Source: JAJRRL01 sp047404195 (lineage in GTDB: Bacteria; Pseudomonadota; Gammaproteobacteria; JAJRRL01). From it: a DNA stretch of 24,022 nt. The notes below the pieces were generated by a model. The model ran no database searches. It was not told where the DNA came from and saw nothing but the letters and a program-made list of their open reading frames with translations. The stretch spans positions 1-24,022 of the forward strand of contig JBDOIU010000031.1 of assembly GCA_047404195.1 (NCBI GenBank), written 5' to 3'. The translations under genes and the position numbers were made by a program. Shown here in pieces: positions 7,885-15,252 of this stretch (the first letter of the stretch is position 1; each line of letters opens with the position of its first letter).

Positions 7885-7926
7885 TTTAGCAAGCACTTTT
7901 TGGCTTTTTTATTGCAAGTGCTTGTT
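7885..7926 (-). promoter_or_regulatory. Paired CAAG-NN-CTTG-like sites between regulator and repeat-protein gene
   Basis: Two GCAAGYRCTT elements lie 25 bp apart (starting at 7889 and 7914); the second is a short palindrome, CAAG-TG-CTTG. The duplicated copy at 6081-6115 keeps the same pair (24 bp apart), with one changed base in its first site. Their place immediately upstream of each repeat-protein gene and after each HTH gene suggests operator sites, possibly for the HTH protein. Preservation may simply reflect the recent duplication. Confidence 0.3.
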
Positions 7927-8142
7927 TTAGACGTCTAGAGCGAGCAAATCACCGGGTTGGCAGTCAAGGTAGTGGCAAATGGCATTCAGGGTGCTCAGGC
8001 GGATGCCCAGTGCCTTGCCGCGTCGCAGTAGAGAGAGATTTTGTTCACTGATATCAATGGCTTGCGCCATTTCTTTGGCGGTAATTTTCTTTGCTTGCAG
8101 TACTCGATTGAGGGTGACGCGGATGTGGGGTTCGGTGGTCAT
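7927..8142 (-). CDS. XRE/Cro-type HTH regulator, YozG-like (copy B)
   Basis: A 71-aa HTH_26-type regulator, identical to copy A except for the final residue, with the HTH around residues 21-44 and the CQPGDLL ending. Its ATG overlaps the stop of the complete DUF2975-like gene by 4 bp, the arrangement typical of two-gene operons of a membrane protein and a small regulator. It lies 128 bp upstream of the 366-aa repeat-protein gene. Its DNA target is unknown; autoregulation or control of the adjacent gene is likely from position alone. Confidence 0.8.
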   Translation of the reverse strand: MTTEPHIRVTLNRVLQAKKITAKEMAQAIDISEQNLSLLRRGKALGIRLSTLNAICHYLDCQPGDLLALDV

Positions 8143-8687
8143 ATGATTTGCCGCTGCTCTTCTTGCATGTCACTGGCTTTTTTCATGATATGCGCCATTA
8201 GCATCAATATCACCGCCAATACCACCGAATTCACGTCAGATAGTCCCAGATCAAATCGTAAAACACGGTGCCCAGCACCATTGTGCCAGCTTAAAATAAC
8301 TGTTTTGGCTGCTCTTAGAAATGGGCTGGCACATTGCGTGAGTAGCAGCGTTAAGCCACAGTAGCCCATCACCTTGGCATTGTGGCGGCTAAAAAACTCA
8401 TTGTTGCTGTATTGTTTGAAAAGTTGCCGCCCCCACTCCAGTGCGACCACATAGCCACAGGCAATCAGCATATCAGCAGCAAAGGCAAGCACTCTCTGTG
8501 TGCTACTTAAGGATAACCAATAGGATATTTCACCCCAGAAGAGGAATGGTGGTTGGCTAGCAAGGTGGTAATTGGCTAACCAAACGGGAAAAACGTACCA
8601 CAAAATGAGAGGACACAATGCTGCGATTAAGCTGCCACAGCGAAAAAGGTGGGCTAAATTACGGCTGGTTCTATGAATGGAAAGCAT
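8139..8687 (-). CDS. DUF2975-like inner-membrane protein (complete copy)
   Basis: A protein of about 182 residues with about four hydrophobic segments: near the N-terminus (LIAALCPLILWYVFPVWL), ADMLIACGYVVALEW, MGYCGLTLLLTQC and VNSVVLAVILMLMAHIM. The end, IMKKASDMQEEQRQII, fits the conserved C-terminus of DUF2975 proteins. The family has no established biochemical function but is regularly coupled to YozG-like regulators, as here. I prefer ATG at 8687 (GAG nine bases upstream) to the TTG at 8693. The leader carries a terminator-like hairpin, so expression may be controlled by attenuation. Confidence 0.65.
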   Translation of the reverse strand: MLSIHRTSRNLAHLFRCGSLIAALCPLILWYVFPVWLANYHLASQPPFLFWGEISYWLSLSSTQRVLAFAADMLIACGYVVALEWGRQLFKQYSNNEFFSRHNAKVMGYCGLTLLLTQCASPFLRAAKTVILSWHNGAGHRVLRFDLGLSDVNSVVLAVILMLMAHIMKKASDMQEEQRQII

Positions 8688-8713
8688 ATTCAATTTCTCA
8701 GATAATATTTAAT

Positions 8714-8739
8714 AAAAATCGGACTACCGAAGTAGCCCG
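8714..8739 (-). terminator. UUCG-loop terminator hairpin in the leader of the DUF2975/regulator operon
   Basis: On the minus strand CGGGCTAC, loop TTCG, GTAGTCCG form an 8-bp stem with one mismatch, followed by A and TTTTT. This is a textbook intrinsic-terminator shape. It lies only about 27 bp upstream of the operon's start codon with no minus-strand gene before it, so it may act as an attenuator. Confidence 0.55.
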
Positions 8740-8911
8740 ACGCTGTTTACACAACTAAGAGAGGAGGGTTCTTTTAGTGATCTGATATCTTTTGCTCACT
8801 GCTTTAAGTCATCAGATAATTTGATATTGCCATAAAAGTTAAAGTTAGTCAATAACAAATTGCGAAAAAAGTTGCATTAGCGTGGCGAGGCATGCTGATT
8901 GCTCAGGATGC

Positions 8912-8940
8912 TTGGTTTATGTGCACTCTCCTGGTATAAT
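8912..8940 (+). promoter_or_regulatory. Sigma70-type promoter of mnmG
   Basis: TTGGTT (8912-8917), a 17-bp spacer and a perfect TATAAT (8935-8940). The start codon is 32 bp downstream of the -10 and is preceded by AGGAG at 8963-8967. Confidence 0.65.
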
Positions 8941-8972
8941 CTGCGCCATAATGAGACAAATCAGGAGTTGAT

Positions 8973-10856
8973 ATGCAGCAATATCGAGCAGATGTCATTG
9001 TTGTGGGTGGTGGACATGCTGGGGTGGAGGCCGCAGCTGCTGCTGCGCGCATGGGCGCTGAGACATTATTGATTACTCACAATCTAGATACTATTGGTCA
9101 AATGTCATGCAATCCAGCCATTGGTGGCATTGGTAAGTCGCATCTGGTCAAAGAAGTTGATGCACTGGATGGCATTATGGCGCGGGCCATAGACCGTGCA
9201 GCCATCCATGTGCGTGTTTTGAATGCCAGTAAGGGTCCGGCTGTACGGGCAACACGCATGCAAGCAGATCGCACATCATATAAAGAAGCAGTGCGGCAAT
9301 TATTGGATCAACAAGAAAATCTGCAGTTATTTCAACAACCTGTTGATGATATTCTCCTAGAAAATGGTCGTATTGCCGGTGTTAAAACAACTTTAGGTGT
9401 GTGTTTTTATGCCCCTGTGGTGGTCTTGACGGTTGGCACATTTCTGGCTGGAAAAATTCATGTTGGTGACCGCACACAAGCTGGTGGCCGCGCTGGTGAT
9501 CCAGCAGCCATGGGGCTGAGTGAGCGTTTGCGAGCCCTAGAGCTGCCAGTTGGCCGTCTTAAAACTGGCACACCACCTCGATTAGATGCGCGCAGTATCG
9601 ACTTTAGCGTTTGTGAAGTGCAACCCAGTGAGTTTCATACCCAACGCATGGCTTATTTTGATGCGCAGCCAGTGACCCGCTTACCTGAGCGACATTGTTT
9701 TATCACTCATACCAATCCTGAAACACACCAAATCATTGTGGATAACATTGCCTCATCGGCCATGTATTCCGGTAATATCGAGGGAGTAGGGCCGCGTTAT
9801 TGTCCTTCCATAGAAGATAAAGTGAAGCGCTTTGCAGAAAGAGACCGACACCAGATTTTTTTGGAACCTGAAGGCCTCAATAGCCGAGAGATTTACCCAA
9901 ATGGTATTTCAACCAGCTTACCTTTTGATGTACAGGTTGCGTTTTTGCGTACGATTCGCGGCTTGCAGAATGTGCGTGTGACTCGTCCTGGTTACGCCAT
10001 CGAGTATGATTATTTTGACCCGCGCGCATTGAACACCAACTTGTCGGTGCCTGCAGTCCCCGGGTTGTTTTTTGCAGGGCAAATAAACGGGACCACAGGC
10101 TACGAAGAGGCAGCTGCACAAGGCGTATTAGCTGGGATCAACGCAGCGCTCACTGTGCGTGGCGACACAGCTTGGGTGCCGCGCAGGGATGAAGCCTATC
10201 TGGGTGTGCTTGTGGATGACTTAACCACACACGGCACCAAGGAGCCATACCGAATGTTTACCTCACGCGCTGAATATCGTTTGCAGTTGCGACAGGACAA
10301 TGCGCATTGGCGCCTGACTGAGCAAGGCCATCGCTTGGGTTGTGTCAGTGATGCGCGTTTAGCACATTTGCAGGCAGAGCAACAGGCTGTTGCTGCAGCG
10401 CAAACCATGTTAAAAAGCCAACATATGCAGCCGAATACAGCTGCCGCAGCGCAGTTTGCAAATTTTTCTACGCCAATCAAGGAAGCGACACCGTTAGAAA
10501 AGCTATTGGCGCGACCCGAAGTGGATTATCGAGCGCTCATGGCCTGCGATACAGATTGGCAGGCACAGGCCTTGACAGATGCGGATGCCATCTTGCAGTG
10601 CGAAGCACAAAACCAGTATGCCGGTTATGTGAAGCGACAGCAGCAAAGCATCGATAAGTTGAAGCGTTATACAGATTTAGCCATTCCTGCGCAGTTTGAT
10701 TACAGTGATGTCACGGGCTTATCGAATGAAATCTGTGAAAAACTGCAGGCTGCGCGACCACAGACATTGGGTCAAGCTAGCCGTATACCCGGCGTGACGC
10801 CAGCTGCACTTGGTATTCTATTGGTGGTTTTAAAAAGGCCGGAAGTTGCCGCATAG
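8973..10856 (+). CDS. mnmG: tRNA uridine-5-carboxymethylaminomethyl synthesis enzyme MnmG (GidA)
   Basis: This FAD enzyme, with MnmE, installs the (carboxymethyl)aminomethyl group at wobble U34 of several tRNAs. The 627 residues match the usual length. The N-terminal dinucleotide-binding motif GGGHAG is at residues 12-17, followed by the strongly conserved QMSCNPAIGGIGKSHLVKE block (about 43-61) and NASKGPAVRATR. Later blocks include VGRLKTGTPPRLDAR, GVGPRYCPSIEDKV, IYPNGISTSLPFDVQ, FAGQINGTTGYEEAAAQG, PYRMFTSRAEYRL and the C-terminal GLSNE and GQASRIPGVTPAA, the region used for MnmE/tRNA contact. It begins the conserved mnmG-rsmG-parA-parB order. No defects are seen. Confidence 0.98.
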   Translation: MQQYRADVIVVGGGHAGVEAAAAAARMGAETLLITHNLDTIGQMSCNPAIGGIGKSHLVKEVDALDGIMARAIDRAAIHVRVLNASKGPAVRATRMQADRTSYKEAVRQLLDQQENLQLFQQPVDDILLENGRIAGVKTTLGVCFYAPVVVLTVGTFLAGKIHVGDRTQAGGRAGDPAAMGLSERLRALELPVGRLKTGTPPRLDARSIDFSVCEVQPSEFHTQRMAYFDAQPVTRLPERHCFITHTNPETHQIIVDNIASSAMYSGNIEGVGPRYCPSIEDKVKRFAERDRHQIFLEPEGLNSREIYPNGISTSLPFDVQVAFLRTIRGLQNVRVTRPGYAIEYDYFDPRALNTNLSVPAVPGLFFAGQINGTTGYEEAAAQGVLAGINAALTVRGDTAWVPRRDEAYLGVLVDDLTTHGTKEPYRMFTSRAEYRLQLRQDNAHWRLTEQGHRLGCVSDARLAHLQAEQQAVAAAQTMLKSQHMQPNTAAAAQFANFSTPIKEATPLEKLLARPEVDYRALMACDTDWQAQALTDADAILQCEAQNQYAGYVKRQQQSIDKLKRYTDLAIPAQFDYSDVTGLSNEICEKLQAARPQTLGQASRIPGVTPAALGILLVVLKRPEVAA

Positions 10857-10880
10857 TGTGTGGGCATCGCAGGTGGGTTG

Positions 10881-10889
10881 TGATACACT
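10881..10889 (+). promoter_or_regulatory. Possible extended -10 promoter for rsmG-parAB
   Basis: TGATACACT gives an extended -10 (TG, one base, TACACT) about 47 bp before rsmG in the 80-bp gap after mnmG. No clear -35 is seen, so read-through from mnmG is equally possible. Confidence 0.25.
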
Positions 10890-10936
10890 GGGGGTTTTTA
10901 CTGCCATAAGGCGCCGCTGAAATATCGGATCATGCC

Positions 10937-11596
10937 ATGACGCTTTTGCCATTTTCTCCAACCCTGCGTGAGCAACTGCAGCAGCAATTATCTGCGGGTC
11001 TCAAAGCCATGCAATTGACGCTGAGTGCTGAGCAGTGTGCCACCCTCATACAATATTTGGAAACGCTGTGTGTCTGGAATCAGCGCATGAATTTAACAGG
11101 TCATACTGATCCACAGCAGATGGTGTCTAGTCATTTGCTGGATAGCTTGTCTGTGATGCCATTTTTACGTGGTAACCGAGTATTAGATGTGGGCAGTGGT
11201 GCAGGCTTACCTGGCATACCACTGGCAATTGCTTGCCCTGAAAAATCGCTTTACTTACTGGACTCGCGCTTGAAAAGAACACAGTTTATGCGGCATGTGT
11301 GTGCGCAATGTCGGTTAAGTAATACAGAAGTGATCATGGCGCGCATGGAAGTGTTCAAAAGTGAGCAAGGATTTGATACGATTGTGGCAAGAGCAGTAGC
11401 CAAAGTGGCTGACTTGCTGCGCAACACAAATGCGTTGTTGTCACCTGGTGGGCAATGGGCGTTATTGAAAGCGCAGCTGAGTGAGCAGGAAGCTGTAGCC
11501 ATTACTTATTCATACACTGCCACCCCGGTTTTGGTGCCAGGAATTGAGCAGGTTCGACAAATAGTATGTGTTCAGCCGCCGGCTGAACAGGATTAA
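10937..11596 (+). CDS. rsmG: 16S rRNA (guanine-N7)-methyltransferase RsmG (GidB)
   Basis: RsmG methylates N7 of G527 in 16S rRNA using SAM. The 219 residues fit the family (about 207 in E. coli). Diagnostic blocks are WNQRMNLTG (about residues 47-55), SHLLDSL (65-71), motif I RVLDVGSGAGLPGIPLAI (about 81-98), LLDSRLKRTQFM (about 107-118) and IVARAVAKVADLL, ending with SPGGQWALLK. It follows mnmG and is separated from parA by only 11 bp, so rsmG-parA-parB are likely co-transcribed. Confidence 0.96.
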   Translation: MTLLPFSPTLREQLQQQLSAGLKAMQLTLSAEQCATLIQYLETLCVWNQRMNLTGHTDPQQMVSSHLLDSLSVMPFLRGNRVLDVGSGAGLPGIPLAIACPEKSLYLLDSRLKRTQFMRHVCAQCRLSNTEVIMARMEVFKSEQGFDTIVARAVAKVADLLRNTNALLSPGGQWALLKAQLSEQEAVAITYSYTATPVLVPGIEQVRQIVCVQPPAEQD

Positions 11597-11607
11597 CGGG
11601 GGAAATT

Positions 11608-12423
11608 GTGGCAAAGATCATCGCGTGTGCTAACCAAAAGGGTGGTGTGGGTAAAACAACCACTGCCATCAATGTAGCAGCGGGTTTGGCGGCGAGTGGG
11701 CAGCGTGTTTTATTGATGGACCTGGATCCACAAGGTAATGCGACTGTTGGAAGTGGCTTACCTGGACGAACTTTGAAATACACTGCCAAGCATGTGCTAT
11801 TGGCAGAGAAACCCATTAAAAAAGTCATTCAAAAAACCGAGTGGCAATACGATGTCTTGCCCGGCAATGCCGATTTGACGGTGGCAGAACTCAGTTTATT
11901 GCAAATGCCAGATAGGGAGCAATGTTTGAAAAAAGCCTTGGCGCCTGTGATGACACAATACGACATGATAATTATTGATTGCCCACCATCACTGAATATG
12001 TTGACCATGAATGCTTTGGTAGTCGCAAATAGTGTACTGGTACCGATTCAATGTGAATATTATGCGCTCGAGGGTTTGAGCAGTTTGCTGTCGACCATTG
12101 AGCAAATTAAGGCTGCTGCAAATCCAAGCTTGGAAATAGAGGGTTTGGTTCGCACTATGTATGATGCACGTAATCGGCTGGCGCGCGATGTGTCTGATCA
12201 ATTATTGCAGTATTTTCCTGGGAAGGTATATCAGACAGCTATACCAAGAAATGTGCGTGTAGCAGAATCACCCAGCCATGGTGCACCCGTAGTGACCTAT
12301 GATCGAAGCTCAATGGGCGCAAGATCATATTTGGCATTGGTGCAAGAAATTTTGAGTCGTCAGCCGAGCACACAAACAAAACGACGACGTGTTAAAAAGC
12401 AAGCCATAGGAGAGCCCGCATGA
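11608..12423 (+). CDS. parA: Chromosome-partitioning ATPase ParA (Soj)
   Basis: ParA forms ATP-dependent dimers on the nucleoid and, with ParB at parS, drives origin segregation. The 271 residues carry the deviant Walker A KGGVGKTT (11-18), Walker A' LLMDLDPQGN (35-44) and Walker B IIIDCPPS (121-128), followed by NALVVANSVLVPIQCEYYALEGL, as in short chromosomal Soj proteins lacking an N-terminal HTH. The start is GTG at 11608 behind GGGGGAAA. The tail is basic (KRRRVKK) and the gene overlaps parB by 4 bp (ATGA), implying coupled translation. No clear full parS palindrome was found in this window. Confidence 0.96.
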   Translation: MAKIIACANQKGGVGKTTTAINVAAGLAASGQRVLLMDLDPQGNATVGSGLPGRTLKYTAKHVLLAEKPIKKVIQKTEWQYDVLPGNADLTVAELSLLQMPDREQCLKKALAPVMTQYDMIIIDCPPSLNMLTMNALVVANSVLVPIQCEYYALEGLSSLLSTIEQIKAAANPSLEIEGLVRTMYDARNRLARDVSDQLLQYFPGKVYQTAIPRNVRVAESPSHGAPVVTYDRSSMGARSYLALVQEILSRQPSTQTKRRRVKKQAIGEPA

Positions 12424-13616
12424 GTCAGCGTAAAGGTGGATTAGGAGATATGTCAGCGGTCGATGCATTGCTGGGTGGTTTTCAAGCGGCTGCGCCAGCT
12501 ACTGTAGCGGAGAAACCTGCGCCAAAAGCAAAGAAAAAAGCAGCACGGCCAAAAGCTAAAAAGGCTGTCGCAAAGAAAAAAGTTGTGCAGCCGAAAAAAA
12601 CAGCGCCGTCAACTACTAAAAAAGCTGCTGCAGTGAAAAAAGTGGTTAAGCAGAAAACAGTTGTTAGCAGGCAGCAAGCACAGAAAAAAAGCAGCCAGGC
12701 TGCTAAGGTGAAGCCAAGAAAAAATACCACGTCACGTGCGAAAGCCACTCCAGGAAAATCTGCATCGACTAAAGCACCTGCAGTTAAAAAAGCGGTTGCC
12801 CCGCTAAAGCCAGCCACCAGCGTGAAAGCGGAACCAACAGGTGATTCTCTGCAACAAGTGAAAGTGATTGACTGTGTGCCGGGGCCTTATCAGCCACGTC
12901 GAGATATGGACAGTGAAGCACTGTCTGAGCTGGCGCAATCTATTCGTTCACAGGGTGTGATTCAACCGATTGTGGTGCGTCAAGTTAACGGACAGTACGA
13001 GATCATTGCTGGTGAGCGTCGTTGGCGCGCAGCACAGCTTGCTGGTTTGAAAACAGTGCCGGTGGTATTGAAAGATATCCCTGATGAATCAGTCATGGCG
13101 ATGGCATTGATTGAAAATATCCAAAGACAAGATTTGAATGTGGTTGAAACGTCGCGTGCGTTGCAGCGTTTGATCGAAGAGATTGGTATGACACATCAAG
13201 CCGTAGCACAAGTGGTTGGAAAATCACGAGCCGCTGTGAGTAACTTGCTGCGCTTATTGAAAAGTCATCCGGCTGTTTTAACTGCGCTTGAAAAAGGTCA
13301 GTTGGAAATGGGTCATGCACGGGCATTGCTATCATTGCCAGCAGCAAAGCAGCCCGCTGTTGCTAAAGTAGTACAAGGTCGTGGCTTGTCAGTACGTCAA
13401 ACAGAAATGCTCATTCAAAAACATTTACATCCAGAATCATCACGTGCAGCACAAAAGACAACACGTGATCCGAATATCATTGTTTTAGAAAGGAAGCTGT
13501 CTGAAACCCTGGGTGCGGCTGTGAAAATTTCACAGGCAAACGATCAAAAAGGTCGTCTAGAAATTACTTATCATAGTCATGCTGAACTAGAAGGCATTTT
13601 AGCGCGTATTCACTAA
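12420..13616 (+). CDS. parB: Chromosome-partitioning protein ParB (Spo0J) with histone-H1-like Lys/Ala/Pro extension
   Basis: ParB is the parS-binding CTP-switch partner of ParA. After an N-terminal ParA-contact-like segment (RKGGLGDMSAVDALLGG, residues 4-20) there is a low-complexity stretch (about 30-137) dominated by Lys, Ala, Pro, Val, Thr and Ser with many KKA/AKK motifs, resembling eukaryotic H1 tails or bacterial H1-like proteins. The normal core follows: VIDCVPGPYQPRRD (about 149-162), the CTP/arginine-rich motif GERRWRAAQLAG (198-209), ALIENIQRQDLN (229-240), an HTH at about 256-280 and a C-terminal dimerisation region. At 398 residues it is about 110 longer than typical ParB (about 290), the excess being this tail. 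The extension probably adds non-specific DNA binding, which is inference. Confidence 0.95.
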   Translation: MSQRKGGLGDMSAVDALLGGFQAAAPATVAEKPAPKAKKKAARPKAKKAVAKKKVVQPKKTAPSTTKKAAAVKKVVKQKTVVSRQQAQKKSSQAAKVKPRKNTTSRAKATPGKSASTKAPAVKKAVAPLKPATSVKAEPTGDSLQQVKVIDCVPGPYQPRRDMDSEALSELAQSIRSQGVIQPIVVRQVNGQYEIIAGERRWRAAQLAGLKTVPVVLKDIPDESVMAMALIENIQRQDLNVVETSRALQRLIEEIGMTHQAVAQVVGKSRAAVSNLLRLLKSHPAVLTALEKGQLEMGHARALLSLPAAKQPAVAKVVQGRGLSVRQTEMLIQKHLHPESSRAAQKTTRDPNIIVLERKLSETLGAAVKISQANDQKGRLEITYHSHAELEGILARIH

Positions 13617-13636
13617 AAAAAATCAAGGAGAATCCC

Positions 13637-14131
13637 ATGAGTATTCAAACAGATACTACACAAGCCAGTATCACAGATGCGGATATTCAGCAAGCACAGA
13701 CCGAATGGGCTGCGGGTATTGTTGAGATCGGCCGTGTTTATCAGGAAGGCGGCAGTGTGAAGCACGTTGCGCAAAGCTTTCTTGATCGTTATTACGCATT
13801 TGATGCCGGAGATTTACCGTTTAAACCAACCATGGCAGTAGATGTACCTTTTCGACCTGATGCAGCATCTGCACTATCATATTTTGTTGGCGGCTTGATT
13901 GAAGAAGATAAAGGTTTTGCAATTAAACCATGGCAAGCAGTTCGTTTTGATACAAGATTCATTCGCCACGTTGGTGGCGTCAGTTTGTCAATGGGCCACT
14001 ATTACTTTATGCCGGTTGGTGATAGCGTAGAGCAAAAAGTAGAGTTCACGTTCGTGTACCAAAGGGATGACTCTGGGCAGGTTAAAATACGATTACATCA
14101 CTCTTCATTGCCAGCACAGAGTTTAGGCTAG
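13637..14131 (+). CDS. NTF2/SnoaL-like fold protein, 164 aa, function unknown
   Basis: After an unstructured N-terminus, the helix QAQTEWAAGIVEIGRVYQEGG, then AQSFLDRYYAFDAGDLPFKPT and a series of beta-strand-like segments (KPWQAVRFDTRFIRHVGGVSLSMGHYYFMP, QKVEFTFVYQRD, VKIRLHHSS) give the layout of NTF2-like proteins close to CaMKII-association-domain relatives. The HHSS end agrees with that group. The start is ATG after AAGGAG. It lies 20 bp after parB, so it may share its transcript. Its stop TAG overlaps the convergent gene's stop at CTAG. Enzymatic role unknown. Confidence 0.6.
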   Translation: MSIQTDTTQASITDADIQQAQTEWAAGIVEIGRVYQEGGSVKHVAQSFLDRYYAFDAGDLPFKPTMAVDVPFRPDAASALSYFVGGLIEEDKGFAIKPWQAVRFDTRFIRHVGGVSLSMGHYYFMPVGDSVEQKVEFTFVYQRDDSGQVKIRLHHSSLPAQSLG

Positions 14132-14685
14132 CCCTGGAGTGGGAAGTTACCTTGGAGTGGGGTGGTACCCTGTTGTGTGGGTGCATGATGTGTTGTTGGT
14201 TGCATGTGTCCTTTAAAGCGACTTATTTGCGCCTTTAAGAGTAGTCGATTCGCCGCATTAGAAGCGACACTCTTTTTTACGATTTCATCAGCGGCCTCTT
14301 GATCTGGATAAGCCGCTACAACTTCTGAGCGAAAAAATTCTGTACGGTGTTTGTGACGCATCGTACTTTGCATATGATCTAAGAGTGTTTTAACTGAGAC
14401 AGTGCTCTCAGCACTGTGCGTTTGAAGTGTGCCAGTACAATCCGGGCAGACATGTTGGGTGAGGCTTGAAATGGCATTGGTCATAAAATAGGGTATTCTG
14501 CCAATATGATGAAATTGTTTAAAGTGTTCGCTAGTGACCATGCCAAGTGACAGGGTGAGTAGTGAGACAGTATATTGTGCGACCTCAGGCAGCTTTGGGC
14601 TCTCTCCAAAGATGCTGACTGGTAAATGCTGGGTATTTTGAAAGTCTCGAAGAGTGTCAAAGACGTATTCTATATTCATTCGCAT
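14128..14685 (-). CDS. Hypothetical 185-aa protein
   Basis: I do not recognise a family. The protein is soluble, with an N-terminal half of mixed character (FDTLRDFQNT, SLLTLSLGMVTSEHFKQFHHIG), a CPDC motif (about residues 80-83) with nearby histidines that might bind a metal, a helical segment (YPDQEAADEIVKKSVASNAANRLLLKAQISRF) and a disordered His/Gln/Pro/Thr tail ending in a short tandem repeat PLQGNFPLQG. The first ATG follows GGAG by seven bases. It is convergent with the NTF2-like gene, overlapping by 4 bp. Function unknown. Confidence 0.55.
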   Translation of the reverse strand: MRMNIEYVFDTLRDFQNTQHLPVSIFGESPKLPEVAQYTVSLLTLSLGMVTSEHFKQFHHIGRIPYFMTNAISSLTQHVCPDCTGTLQTHSAESTVSVKTLLDHMQSTMRHKHRTEFFRSEVVAAYPDQEAADEIVKKSVASNAANRLLLKAQISRFKGHMQPTTHHAPTQQGTTPLQGNFPLQG

Positions 14686-14780
14686 GTGTTAGCTCCAGGG
14701 GTTTGGTGTGTTTATGTGATAGAATGCAAGAGATTCGAGAGATGCAAGAGATGCAATAAATAATTAATACGTTAAACAGT

Positions 14781-14909
14781 ATGTGCTATGAAAAACATCC
14801 TTTCAACAAGGAATGTGAAATTAACGGGCAAATTCAGTGGTTTTATCTAAAAGAAAGTTATACCAGTGAAAAAATTTCAATGCGACGACTCCAAGGTAAG
14901 GATTTGTAG
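14781..14909 (+). CDS. Small ORF of 42 aa, doubtful
   Basis: An ATG opens 42 codons with a plausible composition: MCYEKHPFNKECEINGQ at the start, then an aromatic-basic part with WFYLKESYTSEKISMRRLQ resembling a DNA-binding helix pair. There is no clear Shine-Dalgarno and no homologue that I recognise. It may be the remnant of a longer gene or chance. Confidence 0.2.
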   Translation: MCYEKHPFNKECEINGQIQWFYLKESYTSEKISMRRLQGKDL

Positions 14910-15226
14910 GACAGTGGCGATACTTCAACATTCAGCATAACATGATGGCGCATTGCAAGTAGTGATATAGGCAGTAGAAAGTTTAATGAGGCATGAACGA
15001 GTCTAGCAACCCAAAACCATTAGATTTAATGAAGAAAGAACATTCAGACTGATAGAGAAAAGTCACGTAGTAATATCCAGAAAATGTGTTTTAAGTTTAT
15101 CAATGTCTGTTTCTCCACAGCATGCAAGTGTATGAAAAAACGAGAGATAAAAAAATAGGAATGGGAGTTTCAATGGCTTAGCTGTGGGAGCGCATTCTCA
15201 GCACGGTTTTTTTGGTCAGTATCAAC

Positions 15227-15237
15227 TATAATATAAT
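15227..15237 (+). promoter_or_regulatory. Promoter-like tandem TATAAT before the 193-aa gene
   Basis: Two partly overlapping TATAAT hexamers (15227-15232 and 15232-15237) lie 15-25 bp before the start codon, followed by AGGGGG as ribosome site. No good -35 is seen at the expected spacing. Confidence 0.35.
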
Positions 15238-15252
15238 TGTAGGGGGCGGTGT

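Larger units (their letters stand above)
7885..8525. repeat. Direct repeat copy B
   Basis: Partner of 6077-6713. In this copy the DUF2975 gene continues uninterrupted past 8525 to its start, so copy B keeps the ancestral left-hand part of the unit while copy A keeps the ancestral full-length repeat-protein gene. Confidence 0.85.
8688..8972. other. Divergent intergenic region between DUF2975 operon and mnmG
   Basis: About 285 bp, AT-rich. It holds the minus-strand leader with the hairpin, a possible minus-strand promoter beginning TTGACT near 8847-8852, the mnmG promoter, a 9-bp direct repeat TCAGATAAT (8698-8706 and 8812-8820) and, between its two copies, the complementary ATCTGAT (8780-8786). 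I see no ORF and no convincing DnaA boxes, although oriC adjoins mnmG in some gammaproteobacteria. Confidence 0.5.
14686..15252. other. Gene-poor AT-rich stretch of about 570 bp
   Basis: No gene of normal size fits on either strand. I see short direct repeats of ATGCAAGAGA/GAGATGCAA near 14722-14760, a 42-codon ORF at 14781-14909 and promoter-like TATAAT boxes at its right end. The low coding potential beside unrecognised genes looks like decayed or horizontally acquired DNA. Confidence 0.4.

Noticed and set aside
8041..8364. 107-aa + strand ORF, repeated at 6232-6555
   Set aside because: It lies antisense across the well-supported HTH/DUF2975 genes; it appears twice only because the DNA is duplicated.
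8697..8972. Possible oriC upstream of mnmG
   Set aside because: Although AT-rich and well placed, it has no clear DnaA boxes (best is a 6/9 match GTTTACACA) and only one GATC.
9877..10480. Three minus-strand ORFs inside mnmG
   Set aside because: They are shadows of a fully conserved gene with no ribosome sites or recognisable motifs.
12482..12817. 111-aa hydrophobic ORF antisense to parB
   Set aside because: It is the reverse reading of Lys/Ala-rich codons, which give Phe/Ala-rich translation; no ribosome site and parB is certain.
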